64,000 nt of DNA, taken from assembly GCA_002224055.1 (NCBI GenBank), contig AZLU01000101.1:62001-126000 (forward strand), given 5' to 3'. Position 1 is the stretch's first letter, and each line of letters starts with the position of its first letter. Made by a program: the position numbers and the translations under genes. This document shows, piece by piece, positions 58,910 to 64,000 of this stretch. The stretch is from Pezizomycotina sp. ARF18 (lineage: Eukaryota > Ascomycota). A model generated the notes under the pieces. It searched no databases. It was not told the DNA's origin and saw only the letters and a program-made list of their open reading frames with translations.

Positions 58910-60820
58910 ATAATGGCTTGATCATCTAGTGCATGCAGTTTTCGCCTCCCCTCAGCTCCGATATTGATGCTTTTAGGAGGGTTACATGATTACACTGGTT
59001 TAGAAGCTTGAGCTTGTGTTGTTCTAGAATATCATGATGCATTGAGTGAAAGCTTAAACTATGAAAACTTTCAATATCTCTGGAGTGCCAAAGCCAAATT
59101 AACCCTCCCAATCCGACCGAAAAGCATTGATTGGTTCTACCCCTTATGAGAACGAGTATTGCCGCGAGAAGGAGGGCGAGCTGAGGCTACATTGTTATCG
59201 TGGCCGGCAATGTAGGCCTCACCAATATTATCGGGGCCAACTTAAGAATCAAAAGCCCAAGGCTGTAGCTTTCGGTTGAGGTTGTTGTTAAGTGCCCTTT
59301 ATTTGGTAGTATTCTAGCAGATTTCAAAACCTATCATACTATCGCAATTTATTTGTATACATTTACCACAAACTTTTCCAAGCTCTCTCAAGAAAGTTCC
59401 CGATGCTTTGAGAAACATCCTCATTATCGACTCCGATTCGAAGCTGTGATAAATGGTCTCGTCTAGTGGCTTTAAAGAGTTGCCTCGGGGTCCATAAACG
59501 CTGGATCCGCGGGATTCGTGGTGTGCATCAGGTTTTGAATCCTCTGAAACCCTCAGCTCCGCCGTAAGCGTGCAGTCCTCCGCCTTTTGAAGCTGCTCCC
59601 GAATTATCTGTTTATCCTGCTCTGTAAGGGGCACGGCGTTATTTATCTTCTCGAGTTTCCTCATCGCACTTTCGAACTGTCGAGCCTTCTCTGCCACGGA
59701 TTGCTCCTCAGCATAACCCTTGAGCCCATCAAGACCCGATCGTTCGATTTCCCTGAGAGAATGTGTAGACGTGTCACCAGTTATATCTTCCGACAAAGTA
59801 GAAGCTTTTCCGTCGTCCTTCATAGGCTCGATTCGTGCATTTCCTTTGCTCCTAATTTCTCCTCGAGGTTCTGCTTTTTCGGTTTTGGCGCGACCGGTTT
59901 GTTGAGAGTTCATCGGAGTCTTGCAAACTCTGTCCTTAGAGGCCTTCGATTTGCCGCTTGCATTTCACGCTGCTTTTGCGTCCGCCTTTCGTGCTGGCGC
60001 CATCGAAAATCTTCGTATTTCCGCTTCCTCTTCTTTGGGTCTATCCATGAATCTGCGTAACCAAGACCCAACGCCCCAAGAACTCCGACGCCTATATTAC
60101 GGCCCAAATGGAAATCCTCTGTCGGTTTGATTTCAGGGGCAGTACTGGTAGACGTCGCGGTTGGTGACCCAGTAGGGTAGTAGGCGTTATAGGTACCGTA
60201 TTGGCAGATGCTACAGAAAATGAAGCGGTAGTGGTCGCCGTTTATGAATTCGGCGTGGGGTGCTGCAAAGATAACATGTGGCAGTACGAAGGCCTCTACT
60301 ACAAGGAAACGGAAATATCGATGATATTTCATTATAGCACTTTCCCTATGCTCCTGTGTCCTGTGTATTAAGTGGCTGCTTTTGATCCTTTAGCGGTGCG
60401 GAAGGCGGGTCGAATCGAAAATGATTATACACTGGCTTCCAGCCGATCGGTTTGAACCTGAATGTACATATAAAGATTCAGATCCTTGCCTGTGGAGTGA
60501 CTATCTGGGGGATATATATTTACTTATTGCATATGTACCATAAGGTCCGAGGAAGTCCAGATTGTCATTCGACGTCATTGTTCAGCCTTTGGATTCCTTA
60601 GACTTACAAACATCATGATACAAGCACCTTATCTAGCAGTAGATCTTGAAACCCTCAAGCTTATAGTAACCTGATGCTTTTGTATGTGAGGTTCTAGAAT
60701 GTAGTGATATACTGACAGAAAGTTTAAGTTGTAGAAACTTCGCTAGAACTCTCATGTAGTCGACGTCCTCCACTCCAGGGAAAAAGGGACACCGAGATAA
60801 ACGGCCCACTAACATCACGA
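58910..60820. repeat. Diverged tandem duplication of paralogue upstream regions
   Basis: A stretch around GTTCTAGAAT...TGA...GAAAG.TTAA occurs at 59021-59075 and again at 60690-60750. Each copy is about 300-400 bp upstream of one paralogue start, so the duplicated unit included promoter sequence. The match is old and patchy. Confidence 0.4.
59314..60332 (-). CDS. Secreted/membrane coiled-coil protein, tandem paralogue A
   Basis: ATG at 60332: MKYHRYFRFLVVEAFVLP then HVIFAAPHAEF, a signal peptide similar to paralogue B. Then CSICQYGTYNAYYPTGSPTA and Ser/Thr, a hydrophobic glycine-rich segment NIGVGVLGALGLGYADSW, and a strongly basic helix DPKKRKRKYEDFRWRQHERR. After one frame change near 59925 it continues PMNSQQTGRAKTEKAEPRGE, EKARQFESAMRKLEKINNAV and EQDKQIIREQLQKAEDCTLT, ending MIGFEIC. 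About 340 residues, probably one membrane pass with a cytosolic coiled-coil tail, or secreted. No named family. About 1.7 kb separates its start from that of B, and similar upstream sequence supports a tandem duplication. Confidence 0.6.
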
Positions 60821-60999
60821 TGGTATTCCAAATGCAGAATTACTCCCTCTACATTAGCTCTAATGAAGATGTTCTTTCTAAGTAATGGGCTAATTACTAT
60901 ATAGCTTGGGCTCTAGTTTTGCAATATAAGAAAAAGCTTGCGATGCGTTCGATAGGCCGATGGTACGAAACGATGCATGACGAGCTTAGGAAAGCCAAA
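60821..60999. other. Short spacer
   Basis: No feature seen between the duplicated upstream region of paralogue A and the F-box/LRR-like relic. Confidence 0.3.
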
Positions 61000-62002
61000 T
61001 GAACAGGAGCCATGAGACAGACGTGGTAAAACCGCCCGTCCCTTTCGATCAACATCGCGCTTTCGATACCTTTCTTCCTCGTGTGGGCTTCAATGACCCT
61101 ACAGGATGATTGAACATCAACTTCATTTGGAGTACAGACAGCCCATCATTTCCAGGGGATTCGGCTCCCACGGTGCTCATGAAACCACTCAACATCGGTA
61201 GCGTAAGAATGATAGGACAAGCGCAAGGAATCCAAATCCAGGTTTGAGCATTGATTGAGTACCGAGCCCAGTGATCGTGGTTGCGGTCTAGCTTAATCCG
61301 AGTTAGGTTCAGGCGGCGGAGATTGTCGTGTGCTTAAGCAAAAGAGCAAAGTTATGATGGGAAATTTGAGCTGGCAGGGATTTAGATCTCGCAAATTCGT
61401 AGGGATTGCCGTGAAATACGTAGTGTTGATAAGGAAGCGGTATCCGAGCCGCTCACATCGAGCTCACGTAGTCTCGGGCCTGTTATGACGCGAAAGAGGT
61501 TTTGAAAGGAGCCGGCCTGGGCACCTATTGAGATTGATATGTATTCGTAAATTGACCGCTGAATAGCTTTAGGCGATTGAAGTTTCGACTCATTGGCTCG
61601 CATGCTGTTGAATTAACTGAAGAACAGTCCGGAAAATGAGCATAGACAAAATATCAGGAAAGTCGAATTTAATCTCCTCGAGGTTGGGTAGGTCTAGTCT
61701 CGAAAGAAGATGAGCAAACATATTGATAATGGCGATTTCTGCCTCTCGAGCTGTAGTTCTATCAACGCTCGACATCTCGACGGGATCCAATTCAATCGTG
61801 GCGTTTTGTGTGCCGCAGAGTTGAAACGTACGTAGAACTTTCTGCTCAAAGTCGGCAATGTACTGGGCGTGATCTTGAGGAGGAATAGTATAGTCGCGGT
61901 CGTACCTGATGGTCGTAGGAGAACAAATTCCACCCCGATACCACTCAGAAACAGGTCGAAAGCGGTTTTGAATAATGCCCCGTGTTGATATCTCGTACCC
62001 AC
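61000..62002 (-). pseudogene. F-box/LRR-like fungal protein relic
   Basis: Minus-strand blocks in different frames: FDLFLSGIGVEFVLLRPSGT, INMFAHLLSRLDLPNLEEIK (leucine-rich, DLPNLEEI), LFRVITGPRLRELDVSGSD, and DNLRRLNLTRIKLDRNHDHW followed by ARYSINAQ. The recurring L-x-x-L-x-L pattern and the HDNLRRLNL...HDHW motif resemble the leucine-rich part of fungal F-box proteins. The F-box itself is not identified upstream. At least three frame changes. The role, if functional, would be substrate choice in SCF ubiquitin ligation; this is weak inference. Confidence 0.4.
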
Positions 62003-62840
62003 TATGAACTCAAACTTATATAGACGCCGGTGATATCACGACCAGTTCCATAGCGCTACATCGGGATGCCGACCCAAACATCACGACAACGACCGGACTT
62101 ACGTGTTCAGCGTTCTTAACTGGGTATCTAACTCCTACGATAGTTCGGGCGGCGAAACTTGGGAGTAAAGGTAATTAAATGACTTCTTGGCTTACTATAG
62201 CTTCTCTCCGGTATGATCCATTTAGCGTGGATTTTTAGTGCGAGTGAGGTTCAAAATATTTTAATTTTATTTTCGTTTTGTATGAGGAATTGTTAGTTTT
62301 TGCAAATTTTTGCTGTTTTTCGAGGCGTCGGGCGCTCTCACCTAGGCAAGTTCCAATATACCAACGAAACGACCCGCGTGGCCACGCTAAATACTCTGGG
62401 CATGATTGCGTTTTAAAAAGGAAGCTCTGAGTTACTTTATAAACGGCTCACCACAGCCCGACGCCGATGTTTTTCCCTGCGTGTTCCATGTTGTTGTTAA
62501 AAGCCAACAGGGGTAAGTGAACTTCCAGAAACTGCCAAACTCAGGAAACAAATTCGATGTTTAATTGATCGCGTGGTTGAAACGGAAAGTGGCAAGCAAT
62601 AGCCTCAAAAATTTATTCCCCTGGTACGGAAACATTTTTCGGGCATCAAAAACGTCCGATCTATCATGGGGTGTAGCGTAAAACCTAATTCTACGGTATC
62701 TCGTTGACTGATTTCGTTAAGCTTGCTTCAATTTCTAACAGGTCTGCGGAACGGTATAAATACATGGCTTTGTAAGCCGCCTTGAGGAAAACAACTCTAC
62801 AACCAGATACCCAAGAACTCGGAACGTAAAAACCTTTGCA
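62003..62840. other. Intergenic region and promoter of the next secreted-protein gene
   Basis: AT-rich tract near 62260-62320. A TATAAATA box occurs at 62755-62762, 79 bp before the next ATG. No gene. Confidence 0.45.
62755..62762 (+). promoter_or_regulatory. TATA box of the 62841 gene
   Basis: TATAAATA, 79 bp upstream of the chosen ATG, in the correct orientation and followed by a short A/C-rich leader. Confidence 0.55.
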
Positions 62841-63441
62841 ATGAAATCAGTCGCGATCCTCTCCTTCCTCCCTCTGCTCGTGCCAGCTCTACCTTCACCC
62901 TCTGGCAGCGATGGCGTATCGCGTCGTGGCGCTGGCAGCAACATCCAACTGAGCGTCTATAACCGGGCATGCCGACCGATGGCAAAATCATAACAGCCTG
63001 CAACGGGGTTTTCTGGATTGGCGGCACATCCTGTACCTCACACCCGGACAATATCTCTGCGCCACCCGATAATACCGGCGCCGCTGTGATCTCATACTCA
63101 CCCTCGGCACAAACTGCCGGCATGAACACCGTCGTTCCGGGTGGGCAGCAGGTGTACATCGGCCCCGGTTATGCGCTGAAGTACACCGCTGCACACACTG
63201 CGGCCCGCCCGCCGACGAAGGAGCCGTTCTCACTGGCTTCAGCTACAAACCGTATAAGCCGTGGGATGGCCCGTGCCGGGTTCGCTCAGCTGGCAGGGAA
63301 ACGAGATGTACGCCTGCCCGCCGTCGGCGCAACTAACGGCGCTGAGTACCAGGTCTTCGCGAAGCTACCAGGGAGGGTTGCCAGTCCTTCATGATGGCGG
63401 CGGTGGAATACGACGGAGAGCCTACTTGGCAATATGATTAA
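62841..63441 (+). CDS. Secreted cysteine-containing protein, uncharacterised (effector candidate)
   Basis: MKSVAILSFLPLLVPALPSP is a signal peptide, followed by a possible Kex2 site (SRRGAG) and NIQLSVYNRACRP. After a one-base change the chain continues as TACNGVFWIGGTSCTSHPDN, AVISYSPSAQTAGMNTVVPG and VYIGPGYALKYTAAH. It then alternates frames through GFSYKPYKPWDGPCRV, ATNGAEYQVFAKL and YDGEPTWQYD before TAA 63439. About 195 residues with several cysteines; the overall look is a small secreted beta-rich protein. I recognise no named family. At least three frame changes (near 62970, 63235 and 63300). Confidence 0.6.
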
Positions 63442-64000
63442 AATATTAACACTTTTCCTCTTTTTTCTATTTCCAATCCGAGCTGGATCGGAAAACTTCA
63501 AATCATGTAGCGATAACAGAGAAATATTAAATTTACAAGTCAGCATGATTTAATCAGTAATCGCTCATCTATAAGAATCGAGAGCCTTGATTGTCCCAAG
63601 AAATCACCCTTCATTCATTACTGATGGTGCACAGCCGTTGATTTGCGGATTAGATCTGCATTCATATTTTGCCGCCATCCCTCCGCTCGGCCCCTCTGTA
63701 CATGTAAGTTTACACCATTGGACGCAAAGCTGCAATAAGTATCCGTGCGTAGCAACTCCTGATAGATTTGCCGTAACATAGCATTGATGATAATTAGGTC
63801 TTGAAACGTGCTTACCATCTGTTCCTTAGGCTCCACAATTTAGATGCGTGGAACAAGATCTGCGCACGCTAACTCGGGATGTTAAAACGAGGGGATGCTC
63901 TGTAAGAGTTACTTATCGCAGAAGTTAACATGAATACTGTAGTTTAAGACATGCAGATTTTGATGTTGATGTAGCAATCTCTCCAGCCGTGATCCGTCGT
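63442..64000. other. Right edge, no supported gene
   Basis: Short frames on both strands without motif. The first 100 bp is probably the 3' UTR of the preceding gene. Confidence 0.4.

Overview
The window looks like nuclear DNA of a filamentous ascomycete (Pezizomycotina). The evidence is short GT-AG introns with CTAAC-type branch points, a HET-C incompatibility protein, fungal STAND/NACHT proteins, fungal rhodopsin-like seven-helix proteins, a KRE9-type GPI protein, secreted CAP and M35 proteins and small cysteine-rich secreted proteins. I cannot place it more finely. Gene density is low: about 17 recognisable genes or relics in 64 kb, separated by long non-coding stretches with long A/T homopolymers, short repeats and AT-rich transposon remnants. 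It reads as an accessory, repeat-rich region.

Layout. 0-4 kb: end of a secreted periplasmic-binding-like protein (minus) and a small secreted helical protein (plus). 4.2-9.6 kb: a large fungal NLR-type protein (minus), split next to its P-loop by a 0.5 kb MITE. 9.6-15.5 kb: no supported gene. 15.5-16.6 kb: secreted CAP/PR-1 protein with a Gly/Ser/Asn tail. 20.1-22.3 kb: a solo LTR directly upstream of an APC-family amino-acid permease. 24.2-27.2 kb: a rhodopsin-like protein and another multi-pass membrane protein. 28.9-30.5 kb: M35-like metalloprotease flanked by collagen-like Gly-Pro repeats. 31.7-34.6 kb: het-c (minus). 35.4-37.7 kb: decayed LTR element with target duplications. 38.9-39.6 kb: Tc1/mariner-type MITE. 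41.1-41.8 kb: GPI-anchored protein. 43.3-43.8 kb: another MITE. 44.3-45.5 kb: an intact four-exon rhodopsin-like gene. 46.6-47.4 kb: NACHT-protein relic. 48.2-51.7 kb: SNF2-family helicase relic with a duplicated motif-VI exon and a 46-bp minisatellite. 55.7-56.1 kb: Cys/Trp-rich secreted protein. 57-60.3 kb: tandem pair of a novel secreted or membrane coiled-coil family. 61-62 kb: F-box/LRR-like relic. 62.8-63.4 kb: another secreted protein.

Almost every gene is recognisable but broken by one or a few one-base frame changes, several of them in homopolymers, while the gene at 44.3 kb is perfectly open through three introns. Two explanations compete: uncorrected indels in a long-read assembly, or real decay in an accessory region. 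Both probably contribute, because the SNF2 and NACHT relics also carry in-frame stops and missing parts. Coordinates of frame-broken genes run from the first to the last homologous codon and are not a claim of an open reading frame.

Functionally, three loci (the NLR, het-c and the NACHT relic) belong to families used in fungal non-self recognition. Five or six others encode secreted or cell-surface proteins (binding protein, CAP, M35 protease, GPI protein, cysteine-rich candidates), and three encode multi-pass membrane proteins. The mix suggests an interaction- or self-recognition-related accessory region. That is inference from family membership.
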